Assembly: GCA_009026175.1 (NCBI GenBank)
Contig: WBTZ01000008.1
Span: forward strand, 1 to 62,269
Origin: Zoogloea sp.
GTDB lineage: Bacteria; Pseudomonadota; Gammaproteobacteria; Burkholderiales; Rhodocyclaceae
Direction: 5' to 3'
Length of the DNA: 62,269 nucleotides
Under the pieces are notes generated by a model that was given only the letters and a program-made list of their open reading frames with translations, did no database searches and was not told where the DNA came from. The position numbers and the translations under genes were made by a program. This document shows positions 10,777 to 20,650 of the stretch, in pieces (position 1 is the first letter of the stretch; every line of letters starts with the position of its first letter).

Positions 10777-11492
10777 TTTTCAAAGGCCGTCAACATGCCG
10801 CGCAGGATGTTGATTTCGTCCTTCTCGAGGCGGATCCGCCCATACAGCCGGCGCAGGCGCGGCCAGAGGCGCTTGGAGTTGCTGGGGTGAAAGAAGCCGC
10901 TGGCCGTGATCGCCCGGTCGAGGTGCGCATAGAAGCCCTCCACCTCCTCGAAGGTCGCAGGCTCGAACTCGACGCCCGGCGTCCTGCCAGGATCGAGGGC
11001 GGCCATTCTCAGCTCGTAGGACATCACCTGTACCGCAGCCCCGAGATTGAGGGACGAGTAGGTGTCACTGACCGGAATCTTGACCGGCATGTGGCACAAG
11101 GTGACCTCCTCATTGGAGAGGCCGACCGTCTCGTTGCCAAAGACCAGCGCCACATCGCCACGCGCGGCGACGGATACCAGCTCGCCGGCCGCCTCGCGTG
11201 CCCACTTCATGGGCACCGCCAGTTCCCGCTTGCGGGCCGTCATGGCCGCCGCAAAGACGGTCCCCTCGAGGGCCTCGGCAAGCGTCTCCACCACCCGCGC
11301 ATGTTCGAGGATGTCATCCGCGCCGGCCGCCCTCGCGGTGGCCACGGGATCAGGAAAGGACTGGGGGGAAACGAGTACCAGATGCTTGAGGCCCATGGTT
11401 TTCATGGCCCTTGCCGCTGCGCCGATGTTGCCGGGGTGACTGGTACGGGAAAGAACGACACGCACGCGCTCAAGCGCGCCATCGATGTTCAT
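10770..11492 (-). CDS. trmJ: tRNA (cytidine/uridine-2'-O-)-methyltransferase TrmJ
   Basis: SPOUT/TrmH-family enzyme (240 residues) that 2'-O-methylates position 32 of several tRNAs. Family motifs are visible: VVLSRTSHPGNIGAAARAMKTMG at the N-terminus, VFGNETVGLSNEE (SAM site) and SLNLGAAVQVMSYELR (knot). ATG 11492 (MNIDGALERV) is chosen; the frame stays open upstream to 11756 but that part overlaps suhB and does not look like TrmJ. It diverges from suhB and precedes cysE, a neighbourhood shared with many proteobacteria. Confidence 0.93.
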   Translation of the reverse strand: MNIDGALERVRVVLSRTSHPGNIGAAARAMKTMGLKHLVLVSPQSFPDPVATARAAGADDILEHARVVETLAEALEGTVFAAAMTARKRELAVPMKWAREAAGELVSVAARGDVALVFGNETVGLSNEEVTLCHMPVKIPVSDTYSSLNLGAAVQVMSYELRMAALDPGRTPGVEFEPATFEEVEGFYAHLDRAITASGFFHPSNSKRLWPRLRRLYGRIRLEKDEINILRGMLTAFEKK

Positions 11493-11570
11493 ATTAAAAT
11501 ATCGGGTTTTCCGAATTAGAGTCGACCGGTGGGCAATTCTGCCCGGGCCGGCAGACCTTGCCAGACACCC

Positions 11571-12377
11571 ATGCATCCCACTCTGAACATTGCTGTCAAG
11601 GCCGCGCGCCGCGCCGCCACCGTCATCAACCGGGCCTCCCTCGACCTGGATCAAATCCGCGTCGAGACCAAAAGCCCCAATGATTTTGTCTCGGATGTCG
11701 ATCGGGCCGCTGAAGATGCCATCATCCAGGTGCTCCGAGAAGCCTATCCGAGCCACAGCATTTTAGCAGAAGAGTCCGGCGAGACCGGCCCGGAGGCGGA
11801 GACCGAGTACCAGTGGATCATCGACCCCCTGGACGGCACCACCAACTTCCTGCACGGCTTCCCCCAGTACGCCATCTCGATCGCCCTGGCCCGCCGCGGC
11901 GTGGTTGAGCAGGCGGTGGTCTACGATCCCAACCGCAACGAGATGTTCACCGCCTCCAAGGGCGCCGGCGCCTTCCTCAATGATCGGCGCATCCGTGTCT
12001 CCAAGCGGCTCAAGCTGCAGGACGCGCTCGTCGGCACGGGCTTCCCCTATCGCCAGTTCAGCAATGTCGACACTTACCTGGCGATCTTCAAGGAACTCAC
12101 CCAGAAGACGGCCGGCCTGCGCCGTCCGGGTGCGGCCTCCCTCGACCTGGCCTACGTGGCTGCCGGTCGCCTGGATGCCTTCTGGGAGTTTGGCCTGTCC
12201 CCGTGGGACATGGCCGCCGGCAGCCTGCTCATCAGCGAGGCGGGTGGCCTGGTCAGCGACCTGGCGGGCGAGTCCACCTACCTGAGCTCGGGTAACGTGG
12301 TGGCCGGCACCCCCAAGGTCTTCCCCCAGCTGCTGCAACTCATTCAGGGCCACTGCGGCGACAAGCTGCCGGCCTGA
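11571..12377 (+). CDS. suhB: inositol-1-monophosphatase SuhB
   Basis: Mg-dependent phosphatase of 268 residues; in E. coli it also acts with the Nus complex in rRNA antitermination. Metal-site motifs are clear: LAEESGE, the signature [15 protein letters not shown] and the C-terminal [30 protein letters not shown] at 11571 is the typical start; the frame opens 14 codons earlier. It is divergent from trmJ and followed by the esterase gene at 7 bases. Confidence 0.95.
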   Translation: MHPTLNIAVKAARRAATVINRASLDLDQIRVETKSPNDFVSDVDRAAEDAIIQVLREAYPSHSILAEESGETGPEAETEYQWIIDPLDGTTNFLHGFPQYAISIALARRGVVEQAVVYDPNRNEMFTASKGAGAFLNDRRIRVSKRLKLQDALVGTGFPYRQFSNVDTYLAIFKELTQKTAGLRRPGAASLDLAYVAAGRLDAFWEFGLSPWDMAAGSLLISEAGGLVSDLAGESTYLSSGNVVAGTPKVFPQLLQLIQGHCGDKLPA

Positions 12378-12384
12378 GCCTGAA

Positions 12385-12996
12385 GTGCGCAAGCTGCTGA
12401 TCCGGATCGTGGCTGCCTGCCTGGCGCTTGCCAGTGCATCTGCATGGGCAGGCACGGTCCTGGTGTGGGGGGACAGCCTGTCTGCCGGCTACGGCCTGCG
12501 CCCGGAGCAGGCCTGGCCGTCCCTCCTCGCCAAACGCCTGGAAGCCAGCAAGCCCCCGCACAAGGTGGTCAATGCCAGCATCAGCGGCGAGACCACCGCG
12601 GGCGGACTGAGTCGCCTGCCCGCGGCCCTGCAAGCCCACAAGCCGTCCGTGGTGGTGATCGAACTCGGCGCCAACGACGGCCTGCGCGGCCTGCCGCCCA
12701 GGGCCATGGCAGCCAATCTGCAAGCCATGATCGACGCCATCGGCAAGAGCGGCGCCCGGGTATTGCTGGTGGGGATGCGCATGCCGCCCAACTACGGCCC
12801 GACCTACACGGCCGCATTCGAAGCCGCCTACCGCGATCTGGCGAGAACCAACAAGCTCCGCCTCGTACCCTTCATGATGGAGGGCTTCGCCGACCAGCGC
12901 GGGATGTTCCAGCAGGACGGCATCCACCCGGTGGCCGACGCCCAGCCTCTCATCCTCGACACCATCTGGCGCGAACTCGCCCCCTTGCTGCGCTGA
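12385..12996 (+). CDS. tesA: secreted SGNH arylesterase (TesA-like)
   Basis: Periplasmic lipase/esterase/thioesterase of the GDSL family, 203 residues. A signal peptide is evident (basic start, hydrophobic core, cleavage after SAWA). The catalytic Ser is in GDSLSAGYGL, block III Asn in ELGANDGLRG, and the Asp/His pair in QQDGIHPVAD. It starts with GTG seven bases after suhB. In many proteobacteria this gene is divergent from an ABC transporter; that partner is not seen here. Confidence 0.88.
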   Translation: MRKLLIRIVAACLALASASAWAGTVLVWGDSLSAGYGLRPEQAWPSLLAKRLEASKPPHKVVNASISGETTAGGLSRLPAALQAHKPSVVVIELGANDGLRGLPPRAMAANLQAMIDAIGKSGARVLLVGMRMPPNYGPTYTAAFEAAYRDLARTNKLRLVPFMMEGFADQRGMFQQDGIHPVADAQPLILDTIWRELAPLLR

Positions 12997-13008
12997 CAGG
13001 CTCAGGAT

Positions 13009-13557
13009 TCAGGGCAGCCGCAGCGAAGGGTTGTGCCCCTTCACGGCACAAATGCGCTGGACCACGGCCGGGCGTGGCTCGGCCACCTCCCCCTGCTCGT
13101 AGGCCAGCACGGTGCAGGCATCGGCCACCCTCTCGAACAGTTCGTGGGAACGCAACAGAAAGTCCGGATTGCTGGGCTTGCCCAGGCGCTCGTTGCCTTC
13201 CATGAAGGTCTCGTAGATCAGCACACCACCGTGGTTCAGAGCCGTCAGCAACAGCGGAAGACGGGGACGGAACAGATAGTTCGTCACCACGATGCCATCA
13301 AAATGCCGCCCGCCGAAAGGCCAGGCCCCCTCCTCCAGGTCCGCCTCGGTGACCCGGAGATGCGGCACCCCGGCCAGCAACTCCAGCGCCACTGCATCCC
13401 GGTCCACCGCCTCGACCCGAAATCCGCGGGCGGCCAGCCAGCGGGCATGGCGGCCACTGCCGCAGGCAAAGTCCAGCACTTCCCCCCCCGCCGGAATGAG
13501 GCCGGCAAAGCGGGTAACCCAGGGTGACGGCACAAGCGAAGCAGTGTGACGCATCAT
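13009..13557 (-). CDS. class I SAM-dependent methyltransferase, TehB-like
   Basis: Small methyltransferase (182 residues) with motif I DFACGSGRHARWLA, an acidic residue ending strand two (VEAVDRD) and the post-motif VVTNYLFRP. The substrate is unknown; similar short proteins are often labelled tellurite-resistance TehB-like without proof. ATG 13557 is preferred because GGAGG lies nine bases upstream; the frame also holds a TTG at 13560. It converges with the esterase gene and lies downstream of the pnp terminator. Confidence 0.82.
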   Translation of the reverse strand: MMRHTASLVPSPWVTRFAGLIPAGGEVLDFACGSGRHARWLAARGFRVEAVDRDAVALELLAGVPHLRVTEADLEEGAWPFGGRHFDGIVVTNYLFRPRLPLLLTALNHGGVLIYETFMEGNERLGKPSNPDFLLRSHELFERVADACTVLAYEQGEVAEPRPAVVQRICAVKGHNPSLRLP

Positions 13558-13686
13558 CAATCAAATCCTCCAGCAGGGAGACAAGGAATCAGCCGGCCCT
13601 CTTCCACCAGGCCGTCGGCACTGCATTTCTGATTACACCACGTCATGGCAGTTCCCCGCTGCACGACGCCTTTCCGGACATCCAAT

Positions 13687-13710
13687 GAAAACGGGCGCCG
13701 AAGCGCCCGT
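13687..13710 (-). terminator. intrinsic terminator after pnp
   Basis: Leftward, an 8-bp GC-rich stem (ACGGGCGC pairing with GCGCCCGT) closes a UUCG loop and is followed by TTTT. It lies 24 bases after the pnp stop codon. Confidence 0.85.
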
Positions 13711-13733
13711 CCTTCAAGCAGACAGCTCGCCTG

Positions 13734-15833
13734 TTACTGGGCAGCCTGCTCGTTCAGCAGCGCCTTCATGGACAGACGGACACGCCCCTTTTCATCGGTC
13801 TCGAGCACCTTGACGCGAACGACCTGACCTTCCTTGAGGTAGTCGGACACGGCATTGACGCGCTCGTTGGCGATCTGGGACACGTGCAGCAGGCCATCAC
13901 GACCCGGCAGGATGTTGATGATCGCACCGAAATCGAGGATGCGGACCACCGGACCTTCGTAGACCTTGCCCACCTCGACTTCGGCGGTGATTTCCTCGAT
14001 GCGCTTCTTGGCAACCTGGGCGCCCTCGGAGCTCACGGAGGAAATGGTGACATTGCCGTCGTCGGTGATCTCGATGATGGTGCCGGTCTCTTCCTGAAGG
14101 CCACGGATCACCGCACCGCCCTTGCCGATCACGTCACGGATCTTCTCCGGATTGATCTTGAGGGTGATCATGCGCGGGGCGAAATCGGACACTTCACCAC
14201 GCGCTTCGCCAAGGGCCGACTTCATCAGGCCGAGGATGTGCAGACGGCCTTCCTTGGCCTGGGCCAGGGCAACCTGCATGATTTCCTTGGTGATGCCGAG
14301 GATCTTGATGTCCATCTGCAGCGCGGTCACGCCATTCTCGGTACCAGCCACCTTGAAGTCCATGTCACCCAGGTGATCTTCGTCACCCAGGATGTCGGTC
14401 AGCACGGCAAAACGGCCACCATCCTTGATCAGGCCCATGGCGATGCCGGCCACCGGGGCAGACAGGGGCACACCGGCATCCATCATGGCCAGGGAGCCGC
14501 CGCAGACCGAAGCCATGGAGCTGGAGCCGTTGGACTCGGTGATCTCGGAGACCACGCGGACGGTATAGGAGAACTCTTCCTTGCTCGGCAGCACGCCGGC
14601 CAGCGCACGCTTGGCCAGGCGCCCGTGGCCGATCTCGCGGCGCTTCGGGGAGCCGAAGCGGCCGCATTCGCCGGTGGAGAACGGGGGGAAGTTGTAGTGC
14701 AGCATGAAGCGCTCGCGGTACTCGCCCGCCACCGCATCGATGATCTGCTCGTCACGGCCGGTGCCGAGGGTGGTCACCACGATGGCCTGGGTCTCGCCAC
14801 GGGTGAACAGCGCCGAACCGTGGGCACGGGGCAGCACGCCGACACGGATGTCGATCGGGCGCACAGTGCGGGTGTCGCGACCGTCGATACGCAGCTCACC
14901 GCTCAGGATGCGGCCGCGCACCACCTTGGACTCCAGGTCGAAGATGATGTTGTTGACGGTGTTGGCGTCGTATTCACGGCCTTCGGCGGTCAGGGTGGCG
15001 TGCACCTCGTCACCGATGGCGGACAGGCGCTGGGAGCGCTCCTGCTTGGCCGTGATGCTGAAAGCTTCTTCGATCTTGGCGGCGGCGATCTCGGTCACGC
15101 GGGCGATCAGCGCCTCGTCCTTGGCCGGGGGCTGCCAGTTCCATTCGGGCTTGCCGGCCACTTCAACGAGCTCGTTGATGGCGTTGATGGCAGCCTGCAT
15201 CTGGGTGTGGCCGAACACCACGCCGCCGAGCATCACGTCTTCCGGCAGCTCAAGGGCTTCGGACTCGACCATCAGCACGGCGGTCTCGGTACCCGCGACC
15301 ACCAGGTTCATCTTGCTGGTCTGCAGCTGGGTGGCGGTCGGGTTGAGGATGTACTCGCCATTCTCGAAACCGACGCGACACGCACCGATCGGACCGGCAA
15401 AGGGGATGCCGGCGATCGCCAGCGCGGCAGAGGCGCCGATCATCGCGGGGATGTCGGCATCGACTTCCGGGTTCAGGGACATGACCTGAACGATGACCTG
15501 CACTTCGTTGTAGAAGCCGTCCGGGAAAAGCGGGCGGATCGGGCGGTCGATCAGGCGGGAAGTGAGGGTTTCCTTCTCGGTCGGACGCCCCTCGCGCTTG
15601 AAGAAGCCACCCGGAATGCGGCCGGCGGCGTAGAACTTCTCGACGTAATCAACGGTGAGCGGGAAGAAATCCTGGCCGGGCTTGGCGTTCTTGGCGGCCA
15701 CCACGGTCGCCAGCACCACGGTATCGTCCATGTTGACGATCACGGCGCCGTGAGCCTGGCGAGCAACTTCGCCGGTCTCCAGGGTCACGGTGTGGGAACC
15801 GTAGGTAAAGGTTTTCTTGATAGCGGTAGGCAA
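13734..15833 (-). CDS. pnp: polynucleotide phosphorylase
   Basis: Phosphorolytic 3'-5' exoribonuclease (699 residues), part of the RNA degradosome. Two RNase PH-like domains (first with [17 protein letters not shown]; second with [19 protein letters not shown]) are followed by a KH domain ([16 protein letters not shown]) and an S1 domain ([21 protein letters not shown]). TTG 15833 is preferred to ATG 15848 since AAAGGA sits upstream of the TTG and the resulting [12 protein letters not shown] matches the length of known starts. It follows rpsO in the usual order. Confidence 0.95.
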   Translation of the reverse strand: MPTAIKKTFTYGSHTVTLETGEVARQAHGAVIVNMDDTVVLATVVAAKNAKPGQDFFPLTVDYVEKFYAAGRIPGGFFKREGRPTEKETLTSRLIDRPIRPLFPDGFYNEVQVIVQVMSLNPEVDADIPAMIGASAALAIAGIPFAGPIGACRVGFENGEYILNPTATQLQTSKMNLVVAGTETAVLMVESEALELPEDVMLGGVVFGHTQMQAAINAINELVEVAGKPEWNWQPPAKDEALIARVTEIAAAKIEEAFSITAKQERSQRLSAIGDEVHATLTAEGREYDANTVNNIIFDLESKVVRGRILSGELRIDGRDTRTVRPIDIRVGVLPRAHGSALFTRGETQAIVVTTLGTGRDEQIIDAVAGEYRERFMLHYNFPPFSTGECGRFGSPKRREIGHGRLAKRALAGVLPSKEEFSYTVRVVSEITESNGSSSMASVCGGSLAMMDAGVPLSAPVAGIAMGLIKDGGRFAVLTDILGDEDHLGDMDFKVAGTENGVTALQMDIKILGITKEIMQVALAQAKEGRLHILGLMKSALGEARGEVSDFAPRMITLKINPEKIRDVIGKGGAVIRGLQEETGTIIEITDDGNVTISSVSSEGAQVAKKRIEEITAEVEVGKVYEGPVVRILDFGAIINILPGRDGLLHVSQIANERVNAVSDYLKEGQVVRVKVLETDEKGRVRLSMKALLNEQAAQ

Positions 15834-15927
15834 AGGATGTCCTTTCATTCAATCGGCTGGCGGCAAACCACAACCGCGCTGGGAGCCGAGGTAAAGCGCC
15901 TGTTTTCCTGGCGCACAGATGTGACAA

Positions 15928-15959
15928 AGCCGGCGTAGTCACTCGGACTTACACCGGCT
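15928..15959 (-). other. hairpin in the rpsO-pnp spacer
   Basis: Leftward, AGCCGGTGTA pairs with TACGCCGGCT (one G-U) and continues with a bulged A, giving a stem of about 13 bp; a short TTTGT follows. By position it could be the rpsO terminator or the RNase III processed leader through which PNPase autoregulates in E. coli; sequence alone does not decide. Confidence 0.6.
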
Positions 15960-16028
15960 GTGCCCATGATCAGACCCGTGCCAAAAGCGACAGGGCTGTC
16001 ACGTTCGGTAACGTAGCGATCTATCCGC

Positions 16029-16298
16029 TTACTTGCGCAGGCCGAGGCGACCGATCAGCTCACGGTAGCTGTCGACGTTCTTACGCTTCAGGTAGTCGAG
16101 GAGCTTGCGACGCTGGCTAACCATCATCAGCAGACCACGACGGGAGTGGTGATCCTTGACGTTAACCTTGAAGTGGCCGGTCAGATCGTTGATGCGGGCG
16201 GTGAGCAGAGCGACTTGCACTTCCGGGGAACCGGTATCGCCCTTGGCGCGCTGGTAGTCGCCAACGATTTGCGCTTTTTGTTCAGTGGAGATTGCCAT
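16029..16298 (-). CDS. rpsO: 30S ribosomal protein S15
   Basis: Full-length S15 (89 residues), a primary binder of the 16S rRNA central domain. Recognisable blocks are [36 protein letters not shown] and [24 protein letters not shown]. It is followed by pnp after a structured spacer and preceded by its own promoter overlapping the truB stop. Confidence 0.98.
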   Translation of the reverse strand: MAISTEQKAQIVGDYQRAKGDTGSPEVQVALLTARINDLTGHFKVNVKDHHSRRGLLMMVSQRRKLLDYLKRKNVDSYRELIGRLGLRK

Positions 16299-16337
16299 TT
16301 ATAAACTCGGTTAGGATTTAGCCTTGCGAAGCGCGCG

Positions 16338-16367
16338 ATTATATCCAATCGGTACGCAAACACTCAA
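16338..16367 (-). promoter_or_regulatory. rpsO promoter (-35 TTGAGT, -10 TATAAT)
   Basis: Leftward, TTGAGT (16367-16362) and a perfect TATAAT (16343-16338) are 18 bases apart, 40 bases ahead of the rpsO ATG. The -35 overlaps the truB stop region, so rpsO-pnp can be transcribed independently of the upstream operon. Confidence 0.7.
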
Positions 16368-17287
16368 GACATTTCATTAAGGCCCGTCGCGACGAGCCGG
16401 TGGGGAGAGAGGGTTCCAGAGGCATCGATGCTGCCGACACCCAGGAATCGTCCCTCGTGATAAACGCGATGCAGGCCGGTTTCACCCGCGCAATCGCGCA
16501 CGGCCTGACCATGGGTCAGGATCCGCGTCTGCGCCGCATCGAGGGGCAGTACCGGCAGATGCACCAGAAGCGCATCCACAGGCGCCAGCACCCCTTCCCT
16601 GGCGTCGTCGGCCAATGCTTCAAAATCGGCCAGGGTGATGCTGCCGCCCAGCTCGAAGGGGCCGATACGGGTACGACGCAAAGCCGTCAGATGCGCGCCG
16701 CAGCCCAGCATGGCGCCCAGATCGGAAGCCAGGGTACGCACGTAGGTGCCCTTGCTGCAGGCCACCCGCACCTTCAGGCTGTCGCCCTCCCGGCTCAGGA
16801 CCTCGAAGCTGTAGATCGTCACCCGCCGTGGCTCGCGCGGAATCTCGATGCCGGCGCGGGCGTATTCGTACAAGGCCTTGCCATGGTGCTTGAGCGCCGA
16901 ATACATGGGCGGAACCTGCTCGATCTCGCCCCTCAGCCGGCACAGCGCCGCCTCGACATCCCCATCGCTTGCCACAACCGGGTGGGTCTCCAGCACCTCG
17001 CCCTCGGCGTCGGCGGTGGTCGTCGCAACCCCGAGGAGGACTGTCGCCTCATAGGTCTTGTCGGCGTCAAGCAGGGTCTGGGAAAACTTGGTCGCCTCTC
17101 CGAAAGTCAGCGGCAGCAGGCCGCTGGCCAGCGGATCGAGCGTGCCCGTGTGCCCACCCTTGGCCGCCTTCAGCAGCCAGCGCGCCTTCTGCAAGGCGTT
17201 GTTGGAGCTGAGGCCGGTGGGCTTGTCGAGGAACAGCACGCCGTCGACAACGCGTCGCGGCGTACGGCGCTGAGGAGTTCGGGACAA
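16364..17287 (-). CDS. truB: tRNA pseudouridine-55 synthase TruB
   Basis: Makes pseudouridine 55 in the T loop of tRNAs. The catalytic Asp is in HTGTLDPLASGLLP and further family blocks are visible (VDGVLFLDKPTGLSSNNALQ, MYSALKHHGKALYEYAR, CSKGTYVRTLASDLG). A C-terminal PUA-like extension follows. TTG 17287 is chosen, giving 307 residues against 314 in E. coli; the ATG at 17404 would overlap rbfA by 59 bp. The start is the least certain part. It is the last gene of the nusA-infB-rbfA-truB run. Confidence 0.9.
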   Translation of the reverse strand: MSRTPQRRTPRRVVDGVLFLDKPTGLSSNNALQKARWLLKAAKGGHTGTLDPLASGLLPLTFGEATKFSQTLLDADKTYEATVLLGVATTTADAEGEVLETHPVVASDGDVEAALCRLRGEIEQVPPMYSALKHHGKALYEYARAGIEIPREPRRVTIYSFEVLSREGDSLKVRVACSKGTYVRTLASDLGAMLGCGAHLTALRRTRIGPFELGGSITLADFEALADDAREGVLAPVDALLVHLPVLPLDAAQTRILTHGQAVRDCAGETGLHRVYHEGRFLGVGSIDASGTLSPHRLVATGLNEMS

Positions 17288-17345
17288 CGGAATGCTTTCG
17301 AATAGGTGCCCATCCGCAGACGGCGCGATTGCGCCGTCCAGCGGA

Positions 17346-17768
17346 TCAGCGATCGGTCGGGGGCGCCCCGTCCTCCTCGCCGTCAGGACTGCCACCAGCC
17401 TCATCGGCGATAAGCCGGTCAGACTCGAGGGCCTTGTCGATCAGCGCGGAAATGCGGTTGCCGGTTTCGACCGAAGGATCGTAGTGGAAATGCAGCTCGG
17501 GCAAGGTATGGATGCGCACCCTGCGCCCCAGCTCGCGGCGCAGGAAGCTGCTGGCCCGACGCAGGCCCTTGAGGATCTCATCGAGACCCTCGGAGCCCGT
17601 CATGGATGTGAAGTAGATCTTGGCGTGGGCGTAGTCCGGCGTGATCTCCACGTCGGTCAGGGTGATGAAGCCGACGCGGGGATCCTTCACCTCCAGGCGG
17701 ATGAGCTCGGCCAGTTCGCGACGGATCTGCTCCGCCACGCGCTGACCTCGTGAAAACTCCTTGGGCAT
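17346..17768 (-). CDS. rbfA: ribosome-binding factor A
   Basis: Late 30S maturation factor (140 residues) with a KH-like fold. Typical blocks are RVAEQIRRELAELIRLEVKDPR, TLTDVEITPDYAHAKIYF and LGRRVRIHTLPELHFHYD. A short charged C-terminal tail (GGSPDGEEDGAP) follows the domain. It lies three bases after infB and starts MPKEFSRGQRV. Confidence 0.96.
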   Translation of the reverse strand: MPKEFSRGQRVAEQIRRELAELIRLEVKDPRVGFITLTDVEITPDYAHAKIYFTSMTGSEGLDEILKGLRRASSFLRRELGRRVRIHTLPELHFHYDPSVETGNRISALIDKALESDRLIADEAGGSPDGEEDGAPPTDR

Positions 17769-17771
17769 GGC

Positions 17772-20633
17772 TTACAGGGTCCGTGCCACTTCCTGGATTT
17801 CGTAGACCTCGAGCTGATCGCCCTCTTGAAGGTCATTGAAATGCCGGACTTGCAGACCGCACTCGTAGCCGAACTTGACTTCCTTGACGTCGTCCTTGAA
17901 GCGCTTGAGGGACTCCAGCTCGCCGGTGTGGATGACCACGTGGTTGCGCAGCACACGCACCAGCGCGTTGCGCTTGACCAGACCTTCGAGCACGTAGCAA
18001 CCGGCGATGGTGCCGACCTTGGAGATGGTGAAGACCTGACGGACTTCGACCAGACCCAGGACCTGCTCCCGCTTCTCGGGGGCCAGCATGCCGGACAGCG
18101 CGCTCTTCACCTCATCCACAGCGTCGTAGATGATGTTGTAGTAGCGCAGATCCACGCCGAAGTTCTCGGCCAGCTTGCGGGCATTGGCATCGGCACGGAT
18201 GTTGAAGCCGATCACCACGGCGCCGGAGGCCTGGGCCAGGTTCACATCGGACTCGCTGATCGCGCCGACGCCGCCGTGGATGACCTGCACCCGGACTTCG
18301 TCGGTGGACAGCTTGACCAGGGCATGAGCCAGCGCTTCCTGGGAACCTTGCACGTCGGCCTTGATGATCAACGGCAGGGTCTTGACCTCGCCTTCGCCCA
18401 TCTGCTCGAACATGCTTTCCAGCTTGGCCGCCTGCTGCTTGGCCAGCTTCACGTCGCGGAACTTGCCTTGACGGAACAGGGCGATTTCGCGCGCCTTGCG
18501 TTCATCTGCCAGGGCCACGACTTCGTCGCCGGCACCCGGGACTTCCGACAGGCCGAGAATCTCGACCGGAATGGAGGGACCGGCCTCTTCGATGGGCTTG
18601 CCGTTTTCGTCGAGCATGGCCCGGACACGGCCGAAGGTCGCACCCGCCAGGATCACGTCACCACGACGCAGGGTACCGGACTGCACCAGCAGGGTTGCCA
18701 CCGGGCCACGACCCTTGTCGAGACGGGCTTCGATGATCAGGCCCTTGGCCATGGATTCACGCGGCGCGGTCAGTTCCAGGACTTCGGCCTGCAGCAGGAT
18801 GCCTTCGAGCAGGTCATCGATACCGGCACCAGTCTTGGCCGACACTTCCACGAACATCGCATCGCCACCGTAGGCTTCGGGCACCACACCCTCAGCGATC
18901 AACTCCTGACGGACGCGCTCGGGGTTGGCACCCGGCTTGTCGATCTTGTTGACCGCCACCACCAGGGGCACTTCTGCCGCCTTGGCGTGGTGGATGGCTT
19001 CCTTGGTCTGGGGCATCACGCCGTCATCGGCCGCCACCACCAGGACCACGAGGTCGGTCGCCTTGGCACCACGGGCACGCATGGCCGTGAAGGCCTCGTG
19101 ACCCGGGGTATCCAGGAAGGTCACCATGCCGCGCTCGGTTTCCACGTGGTAGGCACCGATGTGCTGGGTGATCCCGCCCGCTTCGCCCGCAGCCACCTTG
19201 GCACGGCGGATGTAGTCGAGCAGCGAGGTCTTGCCGTGGTCGACGTGACCCATCACGGTCACCACCGGAGCGCGGGGCTCCAGGGCAAAATCCTTGTGTT
19301 CAGCGTTGTCCTCGAGGAAGGCATCCGGGTCGTCCAGCTTGGCGGCAACCGCCTTGTGGCCCATTTCCTCGACGAGGATCATCGCCGTGTCCTGATCCAG
19401 GACCTGGTTGATGGTGACCATGGAGCCCATCTTCATCAGCGCCTTGATCACTTCGGTGGCCTTGACGGCCATCTTGTGGGCCAGGTCGGCGACGGAGATG
19501 GTTTCCGGCACGTGCACTTCGCGCACGATCGGCTCGGTCGGAGCCACGAAGGACGGAGAGTCCTGGTGACGGCCACCGCGGCCACCGCTGCGACCACCGC
19601 CGCGCCAGCCCGCTGCGCCACCGGTCGTATCACCGCGGGTCTTCAGACCACCGCGACGCTTGGCGTCACCCGGCGCGTCCTTGACGACTGCCTTCTTGAC
19701 TTCCTTGCGGACATTCTTGTCTTCGGTCTTGGCCGGCTTGTGCAGCGTACCGCTCTTGGGCGCCGCTTCACTTTCGGTCTTGGCCTTCTCGGCAGCTGCC
19801 AGACGGGCTTTCTCGTCTTCCGCGCGCTGCAGCATGGCGGCGCGGGCACGTGCCTCGCGCTCCTGCTTTTCCTTCAGATCGGCGATCTGGCGGGCCTGCA
19901 GTTCGGCGGCACGCTGGGCTTCCCGTTCCCGGGAGGCCTTTTCTTCAGCCGACAGGATCGAGCCAGCGACCACGCGACGGACCGGCGCGGCCGGACGCTG
20001 CTCGGCCTTCGGTGCTGCGGCCTCCGCCACCGGAGCGGGTGCAGGGGCCGGAGCGGGCTTCGGCGCCACCACAGGTTCGGGCACGACCTCGACGACCGGC
20101 TCGGGAACAGGCTCCGGCTCGGGCTCGGGCTCGGGTTCCGGTTCGGGAGCGGGCTCCGGCTCGGGAGCAGGAGCAGGCTCCGGCGCTGCCTCAACCACAG
20201 GCGCGGCCTCGACGACGACCGGCGCCTCGACGATCTCGGGCGTCTCGACGAGCTCGACTTCGAACTCCGCATCGGAACCGACAACCGGGTTGGCCGCATC
20301 GGCGGCAGACGCTGCGGATTCGGGCACCAGGGCATCGTCGCGCTTCACGAAGACGCGCTTCTTGCGGACCTCCACCTGAACCGTGCGGGCACGCCCGGTG
20401 GAGTCGGTTGCCTTGATCTCGCTGGTCTGCTTGCGCGTCAGGGTGATCTTGGACTTGGCTGCGGTGTCGCCGTGCGCACGCCGCAGGAAATCCAGCAGGC
20501 GAGTCTTGTCCTGCTCGGAGAGCAGATCGGTTTCCCGTGCCTTGTCCACGCCAGCCTTCTGCAACTGCTCGAGCAACACGGAGGCCGGCATTCTAAGTTC
20601 GCCGGCAAATTGTGTAACGGTTGTCTGTCCCAT
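17772..20633 (-). CDS. infB: translation initiation factor IF-2
   Basis: GTPase of 953 residues that places initiator tRNA on the 30S subunit. The N-terminus ([16 protein letters not shown]) carries the IF2_N domain, a long Pro/Glu/Ala linker (about residues 132-212) and a charged segment. A second IF2_N domain follows, then the G domain with [22 protein letters not shown] and NKIDKP, then the beta-barrel and C-terminal domains. It lies between nusA (17-base gap) and rbfA in the conserved order. Confidence 0.98.
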   Translation of the reverse strand: MGQTTVTQFAGELRMPASVLLEQLQKAGVDKARETDLLSEQDKTRLLDFLRRAHGDTAAKSKITLTRKQTSEIKATDSTGRARTVQVEVRKKRVFVKRDDALVPESAASAADAANPVVGSDAEFEVELVETPEIVEAPVVVEAAPVVEAAPEPAPAPEPEPAPEPEPEPEPEPEPVPEPVVEVVPEPVVAPKPAPAPAPAPVAEAAAPKAEQRPAAPVRRVVAGSILSAEEKASREREAQRAAELQARQIADLKEKQEREARARAAMLQRAEDEKARLAAAEKAKTESEAAPKSGTLHKPAKTEDKNVRKEVKKAVVKDAPGDAKRRGGLKTRGDTTGGAAGWRGGGRSGGRGGRHQDSPSFVAPTEPIVREVHVPETISVADLAHKMAVKATEVIKALMKMGSMVTINQVLDQDTAMILVEEMGHKAVAAKLDDPDAFLEDNAEHKDFALEPRAPVVTVMGHVDHGKTSLLDYIRRAKVAAGEAGGITQHIGAYHVETERGMVTFLDTPGHEAFTAMRARGAKATDLVVLVVAADDGVMPQTKEAIHHAKAAEVPLVVAVNKIDKPGANPERVRQELIAEGVVPEAYGGDAMFVEVSAKTGAGIDDLLEGILLQAEVLELTAPRESMAKGLIIEARLDKGRGPVATLLVQSGTLRRGDVILAGATFGRVRAMLDENGKPIEEAGPSIPVEILGLSEVPGAGDEVVALADERKAREIALFRQGKFRDVKLAKQQAAKLESMFEQMGEGEVKTLPLIIKADVQGSQEALAHALVKLSTDEVRVQVIHGGVGAISESDVNLAQASGAVVIGFNIRADANARKLAENFGVDLRYYNIIYDAVDEVKSALSGMLAPEKREQVLGLVEVRQVFTISKVGTIAGCYVLEGLVKRNALVRVLRNHVVIHTGELESLKRFKDDVKEVKFGYECGLQVRHFNDLQEGDQLEVYEIQEVARTL
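19998..20240 (-). repeat. low-complexity Pro-Glu/Ala tract inside infB
   Basis: Codons alternate Pro with Glu or Ala over about 80 residues, with a run of Pro-Glu pairs near residues 156-176. On the plus strand this appears as repeated ggctcg/ggttcg units. Such linkers in IF-2 vary greatly in length between species. Confidence 0.8.
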
Positions 20634-20650
20634 ATTGAACCTCCGGGGTA

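Noticed and set aside
13884-15938. A 684-codon open frame opposite pnp
   Set aside because: Antisense shadow of a certain gene; the His/Asp/Gly-rich translation resembles no family.
20100-20230. Tandem ggctcg/ggttcg units as a CRISPR or intergenic repeat
   Set aside because: They are Pro-Glu codons within infB, in frame throughout, with no spacer pattern.
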